A stretch of 29,830 bases of DNA, taken from assembly GCA_022402405.1 (NCBI GenBank), contig JAKRSG010000075.1:1-29830 (forward strand), given 5' to 3'. Below the pieces are notes generated by a model. That model searched no databases. It was not told the DNA's origin and saw only the letters and a list, made by a program, of their open reading frames with translations. This DNA comes from Bacteroidia bacterium (lineage in GTDB: Bacteria > Bacteroidota > Bacteroidia > UKL13-3). The position numbers and the translations under genes are program-made. Of the stretch, positions 16,368 to 24,765 are shown one piece after another; position 1 is the stretch's first letter, and each line of letters starts with the position of its first letter.

Positions 16368-17531
16368 ATGAATGTTTTTTCTAAAAATTCAATTTACTAT
16401 AATCGCTTTTTATTATTCTCTTTTCTATTCTGTCTGAACCAAAGCTTATATGCACAGGTTATTAAAGAGAATATTGAGCAGCTAAAAAATGCACCTCTTA
16501 TAAAAGAGGCTATGTCTGATGATACCAGCGGCGCTCCAAAATTCTTGGTTTATCCTACTTTAGCTTTTACTCCCGAAACTAAATGGGAATTTGGCTTGGT
16601 TAACTTGTGGCTCTTTCATGCCAAACGCAATTATCAAAATCGCTTAAACGAGGTAAATACTTTTACTTTTTACACGCAACAAAGGCAGTATGGCATTTGG
16701 GTAGACCATGCCATTTATTCAGATAAAAACGATTGGTTCTTTCTCGGCAGAGGCCGATTTCAATATTTTCCAATCAAATATTATGGCATTGGAACTGATG
16801 CTCCAAGTCAATACCAGGTAGTAAGTAATGCCAACCTTCAAATTCGCGAGCGTGTGCTTCGTAAAGTAAAAGAGAACTTCTATATCGGATTAGAATTCGA
16901 TCATCATAGAATATTCGATGTATCTTTTGATGCACCATCAAACTATGATTTCCCATTAGGTGCAGGTGGTTCTGCCAATACTGCCTTGGGAGTAGGTTTG
17001 GTTTACGACGATAGAAAAAACGTGCTGAATGTTAGAAATGGTATGTTTGCAGAATTAGCCTATTTGCAATATTCCTCAGCATTTAGTAGTCAGTATAATT
17101 TTAGCTCGCTACAATACGATGCCAGAATTTTTAGACCAGGCTTTTCCAAAAATCAGGTTATTGCCATTCAAAGTAATGGGATGCTAAACCTAGGTTCCGT
17201 ACCCTTTAATCAGCTTGCTCTTATGGGTGGAGAATCTATGATGCGTGGGTATTACTTGGGAAGGTTTAGAGATAAGGCTATGATTAATCTTCAAGCAGAA
17301 TACAGGTTTTTACCTCTTCCGTTTTCTAAGTCATTAGGAGCTGCGGTATTTGCCTCTATGGGTAATGTAGCGCCTTCGGTTCAGACCATAGATGCGAGCC
17401 AAACTAAGTTTGCTGCCGGACTAGGCCTAAGATATTTGGTGTTTAAAGCCAAAGATATTTATGTACGAACCGATTTGGCATTTACCAGAGAAGGCAGCGG
17501 ATTTTACCTATATATAGGAGAGGCGTTTTAG
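16368..17531 (+). CDS. Omp85/BamA-type outer-membrane barrel protein without POTRA domains
   Basis: The ATG at 16368 gives about 387 residues with a signal peptide ending LNQSLYAQ; a GTG four codons earlier is possible. There are no POTRA repeats. The rest looks like a 16-strand barrel of the bacterial surface antigen (D15) type, with FLVYPTLAFTPETKWEFGL near the N-terminus, FYIGLEFDHHRI, GGSANTALGVGLVYDDRKN and NGMFAELAY. The GGESMMRGYYLGRFRD segment resembles the VRGF/Y loop motif of Omp85 proteins. Stand-alone barrels like this are common in Bacteroidota but their cargo is unknown. The stop overlaps a long inverted repeat shared with the convergent gene. Confidence 0.75.
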   Translation: MNVFSKNSIYYNRFLLFSFLFCLNQSLYAQVIKENIEQLKNAPLIKEAMSDDTSGAPKFLVYPTLAFTPETKWEFGLVNLWLFHAKRNYQNRLNEVNTFTFYTQQRQYGIWVDHAIYSDKNDWFFLGRGRFQYFPIKYYGIGTDAPSQYQVVSNANLQIRERVLRKVKENFYIGLEFDHHRIFDVSFDAPSNYDFPLGAGGSANTALGVGLVYDDRKNVLNVRNGMFAELAYLQYSSAFSSQYNFSSLQYDARIFRPGFSKNQVIAIQSNGMLNLGSVPFNQLALMGGESMMRGYYLGRFRDKAMINLQAEYRFLPLPFSKSLGAAVFASMGNVAPSVQTIDASQTKFAAGLGLRYLVFKAKDIYVRTDLAFTREGSGFYLYIGEAF

Positions 17532-17567
17532 GAAATTATATAGTGCTTCTTAGCACTAAACGCCTCT
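17519..17567. terminator. Nested inverted repeat between convergent genes (bidirectional terminator candidate)
   Basis: The outer arms AGAGGCGTTT (17519-17528) and AAACGCCTCT (17558-17567) are exact inverted repeats. The inner arms TAGTGC (17541-17546) and GCACTA (17553-17558) close a 6-nt loop. The structure covers the final codons and stops of both genes (EAF-stop on plus, RGV-stop on minus). No long T-tract follows on either side, so termination strength is uncertain. Confidence 0.5.
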
Positions 17568-19025
17568 GAAGTTTGAGAAGTTAAATTTCAATCCAAAGAA
17601 TAAATCGCCACCTCTAATGTTTCTGATACCAACCATTTCTAATAAGTGATTGGTGCCAATATAGAATGGTCCGTAACGGTAGTAAAGGCCTAAAATTGGG
17701 TATTGATATTCTATTAAACTAATAGGTGCACCAATTTCATAATTAAACTTTTCGTAGCGTGTGCTTAAACTTAGGATATTTGGTGCTAACATACTAATGG
17801 CATTTGGCATAGGTAAGCGTTGAGAGCCTGATAAATTGAAAAACCAATTATCCTTGTAGTTATAATCGAATTGAAACTGTAAACGTGTTGCCGTATAATG
17901 TCTATAGGCGGTTTCGCGAGTGTATTTAGCCGGACCAATACCCGAGAAATCGAATTGCAAACGGCGATCTAAGGCAAATACACCCCTATAAAATTCTTGG
18001 TCTAGGTTCTTACTTATACCACTCGCATCTGCGTAAGTAGAGGCAACTGTTTGGTGGTTAAAGTCTATAAAACCAATATCCATTAACGAAACGCCAAATT
18101 TCCATTTGTACGATTGATATTCCCTTACGCTACCACCAAAGCTAATATTAGGGCATACCGTTAAAATAGTTGGTCTAGCTTTTCTTTTTCTTACGTAAGT
18201 ATAACCAAGATCGAAAGCAAAACCTTTACCACGAGATTCAAGCAATTCGCTCATTTTACCCGATTTGGTTGCAGCATAGTTGTACCTAAAATTACCATTT
18301 TCCATGGCAATACTTGAGTCGCCAATAAAGGTCCATTTAGAATTACCATTATCTGCAATGTCTATAGAATTAATACCATTTAAGTAATGGGCAGAAACCC
18401 CAATTCTGTGTTTTGATTTGTATGTATCTTTAATTTCGTACGAATAATTTAAGGCAATATCTGTATAAACTATGGTTCCAGAAATTACATTGTTCCAGTT
18501 AAAAGCTTTTTCTTGAAGCTCTATAGCTGATGGTCCTTTAAGCATAAAAATGGCCATTTCTGGGGCTAAACGAACGGTTCCAGAATTTGTCTTGAACGCA
18601 GTAGTAAATCCAAACGAATGCCTCTTGTGATTAATCAACATCGATGGACCATAAATTACCGCATCGGCAAAAATGTAATTATTGTCTTTTAAGCTTCTTT
18701 TGAGGTTAAAGACTCTATCAAAGGTTTCATTGATATTTTCTTTTTCTCCGCTAGGAGATTTTCCAGTAAAGGCAGCTATATTGGAAGGAGAAAACAAGGC
18801 CGGAATAGGTTTTCTTTCCAGGTAAAATCCATTGTTTAATAACGACATAGAAGCCGAAAACACTAAGAAATCTGTTCCGTTGTTTAAATAATTTGTATGT
18901 GCAGGATTTACAGTAATTCCCATAACACCAGCATGATTACTGCCGAGAATACCTGTTTGATACTGACCAAAACTTTGGCTAATCCCAATACCTAAAAGCG
19001 TAAATAGTATAAATAATTTCTTCAT
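17556..19025 (-). CDS. DUF5723-like outer-membrane protein
   Basis: 489 residues with a signal peptide (MKKLFILFTLLGIGISQSFGQ) and a beta-rich body ending LFFGLKFNFSNFRGV. The early YQTGILGSNHAGVMGITVNPAHTNYL motif and the FLVFSASMSLLNNGFYL strand fit the DUF5723 family of Bacteroidota outer-membrane barrels. It is probably an outer-membrane protein of unknown function. It is the last gene of a minus-strand run, 47 bp after comF. The stop codon lies in the inverted repeat shared with the Omp85-type gene. The barrel assignment is stronger than the DUF number. Confidence 0.65.
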   Translation of the reverse strand: MKKLFILFTLLGIGISQSFGQYQTGILGSNHAGVMGITVNPAHTNYLNNGTDFLVFSASMSLLNNGFYLERKPIPALFSPSNIAAFTGKSPSGEKENINETFDRVFNLKRSLKDNNYIFADAVIYGPSMLINHKRHSFGFTTAFKTNSGTVRLAPEMAIFMLKGPSAIELQEKAFNWNNVISGTIVYTDIALNYSYEIKDTYKSKHRIGVSAHYLNGINSIDIADNGNSKWTFIGDSSIAMENGNFRYNYAATKSGKMSELLESRGKGFAFDLGYTYVRKRKARPTILTVCPNISFGGSVREYQSYKWKFGVSLMDIGFIDFNHQTVASTYADASGISKNLDQEFYRGVFALDRRLQFDFSGIGPAKYTRETAYRHYTATRLQFQFDYNYKDNWFFNLSGSQRLPMPNAISMLAPNILSLSTRYEKFNYEIGAPISLIEYQYPILGLYYRYGPFYIGTNHLLEMVGIRNIRGGDLFFGLKFNFSNFRGV

Positions 19026-19072
19026 TTTAACTAGGTAGGTAAATTATTCCATAGTTTTTTTGAGCGCCAAAG

Positions 19073-19753
19073 TTAAGCAGCAAATGCTATACTCGCAATA
19101 CTTAGCGTACAATCTACTGTTTTTATTATCTCCTGTCCGCAACTTTCTATTGTTGCACCAGTTGTTATAACATCATCAACCAATAAAATGTGTTTTTGTT
19201 GTAGCACTTCTGCTTGTGTTACACAAAATATAGACGACACATTTTTCCATCTCTCAGCCCTCGATTTTTTTGTTTGGGTATCAGTAGCTTTTCTTCTTTC
19301 CACTGCCGAACTCAAATTTTCTATTTCTAATCCCTTTGCAATTCCTTCCGCAAATGCAAAACTCTGATTGTATCCTCGTTTCTTTAAACGACTTGCATGC
19401 AAAGGTACGGCAACTATTGCATCTATACCATGATTTTGTGCAGTTTGTTTAATTCTGGCCGCATAAATCTCTCCTAAATACACCGCAAGCTCTTCATTTC
19501 CCCTATATTTTAACTCGTGAAGCAATCGCTGTGTTACTCCTTTCTGATTAAAATATAAAAACGAAAACGCTCGCTCAAAAGGAATTCTTCCCCACATGGT
19601 TTTTTCTACACTATTCTCTTTTGTTAAGTGATCATTAGTCTCCGGAAGGTTTAGCTGGCATAATAAGCATAAATATCTTTCGGTTTGAACCAATGACTTG
19701 TTGCAGTTTAAACACAAGTTGGGGTATAACAAATGAAGTATATGCTGCAACAT
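19073..19753 (-). CDS. comF: ComF family phosphoribosyltransferase-like competence protein
   Basis: 226 residues. The N-terminal zinc-finger-like cysteines are Cys14/Cys17 (CLNC) and Cys29/Cys32 (CLLC). The family motifs follow: LLHELKYRGNEELAVYLGE, IVAVPLHASRLKKRGYNQSFAFAEGIA and the phosphoribosyltransferase loop ILLVDDVITTGAT. ComF proteins are needed for DNA uptake during natural transformation in several bacteria, apparently acting in the cytoplasm with the ComFA/PriA-type helicase machinery; the reaction, if any, is unknown. It starts 8 bp after the M6 protease gene, so the two are co-transcribed and probably translationally coupled. Confidence 0.9.
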   Translation of the reverse strand: MLQHILHLLYPNLCLNCNKSLVQTERYLCLLCQLNLPETNDHLTKENSVEKTMWGRIPFERAFSFLYFNQKGVTQRLLHELKYRGNEELAVYLGEIYAARIKQTAQNHGIDAIVAVPLHASRLKKRGYNQSFAFAEGIAKGLEIENLSSAVERRKATDTQTKKSRAERWKNVSSIFCVTQAEVLQQKHILLVDDVITTGATIESCGQEIIKTVDCTLSIASIAFAA

Positions 19754-19761
19754 TTTTTATT

Positions 19762-22116
19762 CTACGAACCTCTTTTTAAAATTCTTACTATTTTCTTAAA
19801 ATTTTCGCCACTTACTTCTAAGAGGTAAATTCCTGCAGAAAATTGGGTGCTTGGCAGCTCAAAATAACTTTTACCTGCCTCTATTTTGTGCCCTTTTTTC
19901 TCATACACTACTTGGCCATTGCTGCTTATGATTTTAATATCGCAGCTTTGCGATTTATCTTGTTGGAACCAAATACTCAAATTATCTGTAAACGGATTAG
20001 GATATGCCAAAATTTCACCAGCATTTTTCATTAATCCCTCATTACCCAGAGGCCAAAATGATAATATTCCTGAAGCAGTATCTACACATTGGTTGCTCGA
20101 ATACGCTATTAATCTAACAGGTACATCCGTGTTTCCGGGGATGGTATAAATTAATTCTGGCGCATTGGAGCTTTGGTTCGAACCGAAACGCCACATGGCA
20201 TATAATGCTCCTTCTGATTTATTTTTGAGTTCAAAAGAATTGCTATCTAAACGGGTTACTTGCATAACAGATTTTGGTGAGGCAAACACTTGTATGGTTT
20301 GAATATTAGAATCTAATCTGTTGCCTGCCGAATCGAGAACTATTAGTTTTACTTGGTAGTTTCCGGGAGTTTCAAATGTTTTATTGGTGTTTAACTGACT
20401 GGTGCTACTTCCATCTTCGAAAACCCATAAATAGTTTGTGGCAAAAGAAGATTGATTCGTAAAATTAACCTGTAGCGGTGCGCAACCAGTAGCTGGAACC
20501 GGCTCAAAACCTGCAGTAGCTTGATTACCCACTGTAAAAGTAATAGAGCTATCTGGGTTTTGGGTGATATTACTGATTACAATATTTGATTTTTGCTTAA
20601 CTCCGCCAATACGTTGATGCAATACTGCTGAGGGTTTGGTATAATCATTAAAGAATCTGTTTAGTGTACTTCCAGGATATAAATCGCCGTTATCTCCACG
20701 ATTGCTATTTTTCTCTAAGTCGTTTCTACCGTCTGCTTGCTCTAATCCCATGCCGTATGCACTAGTATCGTTATTTACATTGTTAGAGCTGCTAACAGAC
20801 AAAAGCCTAGCGCGAGTTGTGTTTACGTGCCATATAGCCAAGCCTCTTCCCGGAATAAACATATCAAAGCCTTTTCTTTGGCGGTTTTCTAACAAGAAAT
20901 ATTCGTTTGCTGCTGAGGTGTTAATTTTGAATGTAAAATTGCTATCAACCAAACTCTTTGGTATGGTATAAATTCCGCTCGCGTTAATCACTGTTGGTTC
21001 AACCCAACCCATAGCAATGCGGGTCCAAGCATCATGCATACAAGGTGTTTTCTCACTATTTAACCATGGTCCGCCAGCCATATTTGCAAAATTACCAGCA
21101 CCAGAGCCATTGCTTTGTGTAGAATATAAATCTGGTAAATCTAATAGATGTCCAAATTCATGACTTAACACTCCAATCCCTACCTGCGAATAAGCTCCGC
21201 CGTTGAAACGTTTTTCAGGGAAAATGCCGTACGAGTCAACTACAACACCATCCACTAAAACACCTCCAACGGTATTGCTTAAACTAAATCTATGACTCCA
21301 AATATGTTTGTTGGCACCTGGGGCACTTTGTTCTTCTGCTCCAATCCCGGCATGCATTACCACAATTCCATCTGCGTAACCATCGCCATCATTATCGTAT
21401 TGAGAGAAATCTACCCCAGCAGAATCGGCTGCTAGAATGGCTCTTTTAACTAACTCTCCCACATTGCCAATATAATTGGCATTAGAACGTGCATAATTTA
21501 AATAGGAGTTACTTGCCATATACCAACCAAATACGTCGGTGTTTAATTCGAGCTGACCAAAAGATGCTTTTAGGTAATAATCTCTAAAAGAGCCGGTGCC
21601 ATTGTAATTGGTTTTTACCATCATAGAATCAAAATTTGATTTAGGAATGGTGGCACGTAAATCTGGGTATTCAATTAATAATGTGATAACCTTTCTTTTT
21701 CCTTTAGGAGGGAATGGTTTTCCGCCAGCTTTTTTCCCATTTACCTGATTTTCTTTAAAAAAGTTTGCAGAAATTTTACCTATTTGCTCAGAACTATACC
21801 TAATATGAGGTTTTAAATCCTTAAAAAGAGGTATTTCATTGTTTCTAACAATCTGGCCTGAACCAACCATATTTCCTTGCGCATCTAATGTGGCATATTC
21901 CATATAACCATTTGCGTTTTCTATCAAGGTATAGCCGGTTAAAGTCTCAAAATATGTTAGCATCTCTGTCCCGAAAACATGCATGCTTATTGAGCTTCCG
22001 TCGGGATTACTACGAGTAAAGGTTTCTTCTTTTACCGGACAATTAGAGCGGTAATTTTGAGCAGTTAAATGGCCTAGGGTGAATCCTAGAAATAATAAAA
22101 TGTAGATTTTTTTCAT
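19762..22116 (-). CDS. Secreted M6-family metalloprotease with PKD domain and T9SS sorting domain
   Basis: 784 residues. A signal peptide (ending LGHLTAQ) is followed by a propeptide-like region, then the M6 (immune inhibitor A-like) catalytic domain from about residue 140. The zinc motif is HEFGH (319-323), continuing LLDLPDL with Asp326 as likely third ligand. DNDGDGYADG (241-250) looks like a calcium loop. A PKD domain (about 540-610: GCAPLQVNFTNQSSFATNYLWVFEDG) precedes a type A T9SS sorting domain (ILAYPNPFTDNLSIWF ... FSAGIYLLEV). It should be exported to the surface or medium and degrade protein. It heads the minus-strand operon with comF and the DUF5723 gene, and a good promoter lies just upstream. 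Confidence 0.92.
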   Translation of the reverse strand: MKKIYILLFLGFTLGHLTAQNYRSNCPVKEETFTRSNPDGSSISMHVFGTEMLTYFETLTGYTLIENANGYMEYATLDAQGNMVGSGQIVRNNEIPLFKDLKPHIRYSSEQIGKISANFFKENQVNGKKAGGKPFPPKGKRKVITLLIEYPDLRATIPKSNFDSMMVKTNYNGTGSFRDYYLKASFGQLELNTDVFGWYMASNSYLNYARSNANYIGNVGELVKRAILAADSAGVDFSQYDNDGDGYADGIVVMHAGIGAEEQSAPGANKHIWSHRFSLSNTVGGVLVDGVVVDSYGIFPEKRFNGGAYSQVGIGVLSHEFGHLLDLPDLYSTQSNGSGAGNFANMAGGPWLNSEKTPCMHDAWTRIAMGWVEPTVINASGIYTIPKSLVDSNFTFKINTSAANEYFLLENRQRKGFDMFIPGRGLAIWHVNTTRARLLSVSSSNNVNNDTSAYGMGLEQADGRNDLEKNSNRGDNGDLYPGSTLNRFFNDYTKPSAVLHQRIGGVKQKSNIVISNITQNPDSSITFTVGNQATAGFEPVPATGCAPLQVNFTNQSSFATNYLWVFEDGSSTSQLNTNKTFETPGNYQVKLIVLDSAGNRLDSNIQTIQVFASPKSVMQVTRLDSNSFELKNKSEGALYAMWRFGSNQSSNAPELIYTIPGNTDVPVRLIAYSSNQCVDTASGILSFWPLGNEGLMKNAGEILAYPNPFTDNLSIWFQQDKSQSCDIKIISSNGQVVYEKKGHKIEAGKSYFELPSTQFSAGIYLLEVSGENFKKIVRILKRGS

Positions 22117-22140
22117 TCTTGCTTTTTAAAATCAAGTTCC

Positions 22141-22169
22141 CAAATTTAATCAAAAAATACTAAGTTCAA
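22141..22169 (-). promoter_or_regulatory. Bacteroidota-type promoter for the M6 protease-comF-DUF5723 operon
   Basis: On the minus strand TTG (22169-22167) is followed by an 18-bp spacer and TAAATTTG (22148-22141). This fits the TTG-N17-23-TAnnTTTG consensus of the primary sigma factor in this phylum. The -7 box ends 24 bp before the ATG at 22116. Confidence 0.6.
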
Positions 22170-22235
22170 AAAGTGGCCAATTGACTATTTTTTTATACTA
22201 TTAACATTTTTTTTTATAAATATGGTAGTTTTTTC

Positions 22236-22267
22236 TTGTTTATATACTTTTATTTGCGTTATTTTTG
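22236..22267 (+). promoter_or_regulatory. Bacteroidota-type promoter for the WG-repeat gene
   Basis: TTG (22236-22238), a 21-bp spacer and TATTTTTG (22260-22267) fit the TTG-N17-23-TAnnTTTG consensus. The box ends 30 bp before the proposed TTG start at 22298. Confidence 0.5.
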
Positions 22268-22297
22268 TATTAGCAAATTAAATAAAATAGTAACATT

Positions 22298-22810
22298 TTG
22301 TATACACACGTCAAATTGGTCTGTTTACTTTTCTGCATTTTGGTGTTTTCTGGTGCCAAAGAAAAGGGATATGATAGAATTGATCCATTTAAGAACGGAC
22401 GGGCAAAAGTGTACAAAGGTGCATACGTGGGTTACATTGATTTAAAAGGCGAAGAAGTAATAAAATGCAGGTATAATTTTATTTCTGATTTTGTAAATGG
22501 TTTAGCCAAGGTTATGATAAACAAGAAGTATGGCTATATCAACTTTTCCGACGAAGTAATCATTCCGATTAAGTACGATTATATTGGTCCGTTTAAAAAA
22601 GGTTTGGCCCAAGTAAGTATTGAAGGGCAATTTGGATTAATAAACCAATTAGGTGATGAGATTATTCCGCCTATGTATGATGAAATCAGCGATTTTAATG
22701 AAAAAGGCGAGGCAAAAGTAAGGATAAAGAGACTCGAAGGCAGAATAAATTGTGCTGGCGAAGAGGTGGTACCTGTCTACAAAAAGCAAGAAGAATTAGA
22801 GGGCGAATAA
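22298..22810 (+). CDS. Small exported WG-repeat protein
   Basis: 170 residues composed almost entirely of WG-type repeats (Pfam WG_beta_rep): FKNGRAKVYKGAYVGYIDLKG, FVNGLAKVMINKKYGYINFS, FKKGLAQVSIEGQFGLINQLG and the degenerate last unit EKGEAKVRIKRLEGRINCAG. Each is followed by an EVI.P.YD-like turn. The N-terminus (VKLVCLLFCILVFSG) is a short export signal. The frame is closed by TAA at 22283 and contains no ATG before the signal, so TTG at 22298 is the likely start. WG-repeat proteins are common in Bacteroidota; their function is not established. It is much shorter than typical multi-repeat members and may be a solenoid fragment or stand-alone binding protein. Confidence 0.75.
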   Translation: MYTHVKLVCLLFCILVFSGAKEKGYDRIDPFKNGRAKVYKGAYVGYIDLKGEEVIKCRYNFISDFVNGLAKVMINKKYGYINFSDEVIIPIKYDYIGPFKKGLAQVSIEGQFGLINQLGDEIIPPMYDEISDFNEKGEAKVRIKRLEGRINCAGEEVVPVYKKQEELEGE

Positions 22811-22842
22811 AGAGTCGCCAATGGCTTGAGCTCCATTTAATT

Positions 22843-22851
22843 TTGGTTCAG
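22843..22851 (-). repeat. Intergenic copy of the over-represented motif CTGAACCAA
   Basis: TTGGTTCAG on the plus strand lies between the WG-repeat gene and rpoN. On the minus strand it reads TGGCTGAACCAAAA, the same 14 bases as the copy at 6865. Confidence 0.5.
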
Positions 22852-22934
22852 CCAGAACTATAACACCTAGTATTTTTAAGCGTTGGCAAATTGTTTTGTG
22901 GCGAAATTTATTAAGTTAAATTAGGATTAACTTT

Positions 22935-22963
22935 TTGCTGCGAGGGAATTTTTATTACTTTCG
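22935..22963 (+). promoter_or_regulatory. Probable rpoN promoter
   Basis: TTG (22935-22937), an 18-bp spacer and TACTTTCG (22956-22963), one mismatch from TAnnTTTG. It ends 9 bp before the rpoN ATG, so the leader would be very short. Confidence 0.4.
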
Positions 22964-22972
22964 CAACATATC

Positions 22973-24451
22973 ATGTTAAAACAAGGATTACAACAAAGTC
23001 AGTTACAAAAGCTATCACCGCAGCAAATTCAGTTTATTAAATTGTTGCAGCTTAATTCTGTTGATATCCTGCAACGAATTGACCAGGAATTAATAGAAAA
23101 CCCCGCACTTTTAAATGCATCAGACCCAGATGCTGCGCCAGATGAAACCGCACCCATCTCTGAAAGCGAACTAGCAACACCCGAAGAAGAATTAAAAGAC
23201 CTAACGGTGGATGATTTTTTGGCAGAGGAGTCGTTTGATGTGAAAGATTATGTAAACGATGAATACGACCCAGAGGGATTTCATTTGAGTGATGAGGGAG
23301 ATGAGGAAAAGAAAGAACGTCCATTAGCCGAAACGCATTCATTTCACGAAGAGTTGATGGAGCAGTTTACTGCTATTGCCGAGAATGATAGAGAATTAAC
23401 TATCGGTAATCAGGTTATTGGTTCTATAGACGATGATGGTTATTTACGTAGGCCTTTAGAGGCAATTGCGAACGACTTAGCATTTTCTATGAATGTGGAT
23501 GCCAGTTTAGAGGAGCTAAAGCGTGTTTTGCATAAGGTACAAACCTTAGAACCTGTTGGTATTGGAGCCACCACTTTGCAAGAGTGTTTGTTGTTACAGC
23601 TCAAAAGAAAAGACCAATCGAATAGAAATGTGCAATTGGCTATTCAAATTTTAAGTGATTATTTCGACGATTTTACCAAGAAGCATTACGATAAACTCAT
23701 TAGGTCGTTAAAGATATCTGAAGAGGAGCTAAAAGCCGTGATTACCGTTATTACCAAGCTTAACCCCAAGCCAGGAGAATCTATAGACAACTCGGCTACA
23801 CAATACATTACTCCAGATTTTATCATTATAGAGGAGTTGGGTAAATTGGTGGTTCATTTGAATTCTAGAAATGCTCCCGATTTAAGAATTAGCAGAGGGT
23901 ATTTAGAAACGCTAAAAGGTTTTGATGGCGCTAAAGCACCTACCAGAGAGCAAAAGGAAACGGTTCAGTTTATAAAACAAAAATTAGATGGTGCTAGGTG
24001 GTTTATTGAAAGTATAAAGCAACGTCATAATACCTTGCTCAATACCATGAACGCCATCCTTCATTTTCAATATCGTTTTTTTGAAGAGGGCGATGAGTCG
24101 TTTTTACGTCCGATGATTCTTAAAGACATTGCCGAGATTACTAATTTAGATATTTCTACTATAAGCAGGGTTGCCAATAGCAAATACGTGCAAACCGAAT
24201 GGGGTACTTTTGCCTTAAAATACTTCTTTAGCGAGGGTATTCAAACCGACGATGGCGAGGAGGTTAGTAGTAGAGAAGTAAAGAAAATTCTGAGAGAGGC
24301 CATAGAAGGTGAAGAAAAATCTAAGCCACTACCAGATGAGCGTTTAATGGAAATATTAAAAGAAAAAGGATATAACATTGCCAGAAGAACGGTAGCCAAA
24401 TACAGAGAACAAATGAATATTCCTGTAGCTCGTTTGCGTAAAGAAATTTAA
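22973..24451 (+). CDS. rpoN: RNA polymerase sigma-54 factor
   Basis: 492 residues with the full sigma-54 architecture. Region I is glutamine/leucine-rich (QGLQQSQLQKLSPQQIQFIKLLQLN, residues 3-30) and contacts AAA+ activators. It is followed by an acidic region II (about 50-110), the core-binding domain (about 125-310, with IGSIDDDGYL and LEPVGIGATTLQECL), a HTH near ISTISRVANSKYVQTEWG (about residues 395-415), and a C-terminal RpoN box ARRTVAKYRE (about residues 473-482) that recognises the -24 element. It directs core polymerase to -24/-12 promoters that need an ATP-dependent enhancer-binding protein. No enhancer-binding protein gene is in this window. Its stop abuts the stop of the convergent DUF4286 gene (24451/24452). 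Confidence 0.97.
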   Translation: MLKQGLQQSQLQKLSPQQIQFIKLLQLNSVDILQRIDQELIENPALLNASDPDAAPDETAPISESELATPEEELKDLTVDDFLAEESFDVKDYVNDEYDPEGFHLSDEGDEEKKERPLAETHSFHEELMEQFTAIAENDRELTIGNQVIGSIDDDGYLRRPLEAIANDLAFSMNVDASLEELKRVLHKVQTLEPVGIGATTLQECLLLQLKRKDQSNRNVQLAIQILSDYFDDFTKKHYDKLIRSLKISEEELKAVITVITKLNPKPGESIDNSATQYITPDFIIIEELGKLVVHLNSRNAPDLRISRGYLETLKGFDGAKAPTREQKETVQFIKQKLDGARWFIESIKQRHNTLLNTMNAILHFQYRFFEEGDESFLRPMILKDIAEITNLDISTISRVANSKYVQTEWGTFALKYFFSEGIQTDDGEEVSSREVKKILREAIEGEEKSKPLPDERLMEILKEKGYNIARRTVAKYREQMNIPVARLRKEI

Positions 24452-24763
24452 CTATATTTCTACTTCTTCTAAGAGTGTTCTAAAGGCTATAAATTTATCG
24501 CCAAATAACTCTCTGCCTTCTGCTTGCAAAGCTGGAGCAAATTCTTCTTGATATCGCTCATAATTTTCCATGTTTTTACTTCTATATTGAATAGCATAGG
24601 TAATGCCTGTTTCGTCTTCTTGTAAGCTCAAAAGCTTTAACATTTTGTAATCAGTAAACATGCCTGTTCCAAGCACATCTGCTAGGTGTTTTTCTTTCAT
24701 CCACTGCAGCCAAGCTTTTTCTATACTTTCTTCTACTTGTATGGTTACGTTGTATATTATCAT
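24452..24763 (-). CDS. DUF4286 family protein
   Basis: 103 residues, cytoplasmic, small alpha/beta ferredoxin-like pattern. It begins MIIYNVTIQVEESIEKAWLQWMKEKHLADVL and contains GMFTDYKMLKL and GITYAIQYRSKNMENYERYQEEFAPALQ, matching the DUF4286 family of Bacteroidota. It starts 2 bp after the TPR gene stop on the same strand, so it is translationally coupled to it. Function unknown; the fold resembles dimeric ABM/antibiotic-monooxygenase-like domains, but no catalytic residues can be assigned. Confidence 0.8.
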   Translation of the reverse strand: MIIYNVTIQVEESIEKAWLQWMKEKHLADVLGTGMFTDYKMLKLLSLQEDETGITYAIQYRSKNMENYERYQEEFAPALQAEGRELFGDKFIAFRTLLEEVEI

Positions 24764-24765
24764 GG

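Noticed and set aside
22822..22854. Possible terminator after the WG-repeat gene (TGGCT/AGCCA arms)
   Set aside because: The stem has a bulge, the loop is long and there is no U-tract; the pairing arises from the 9-mer's flank.
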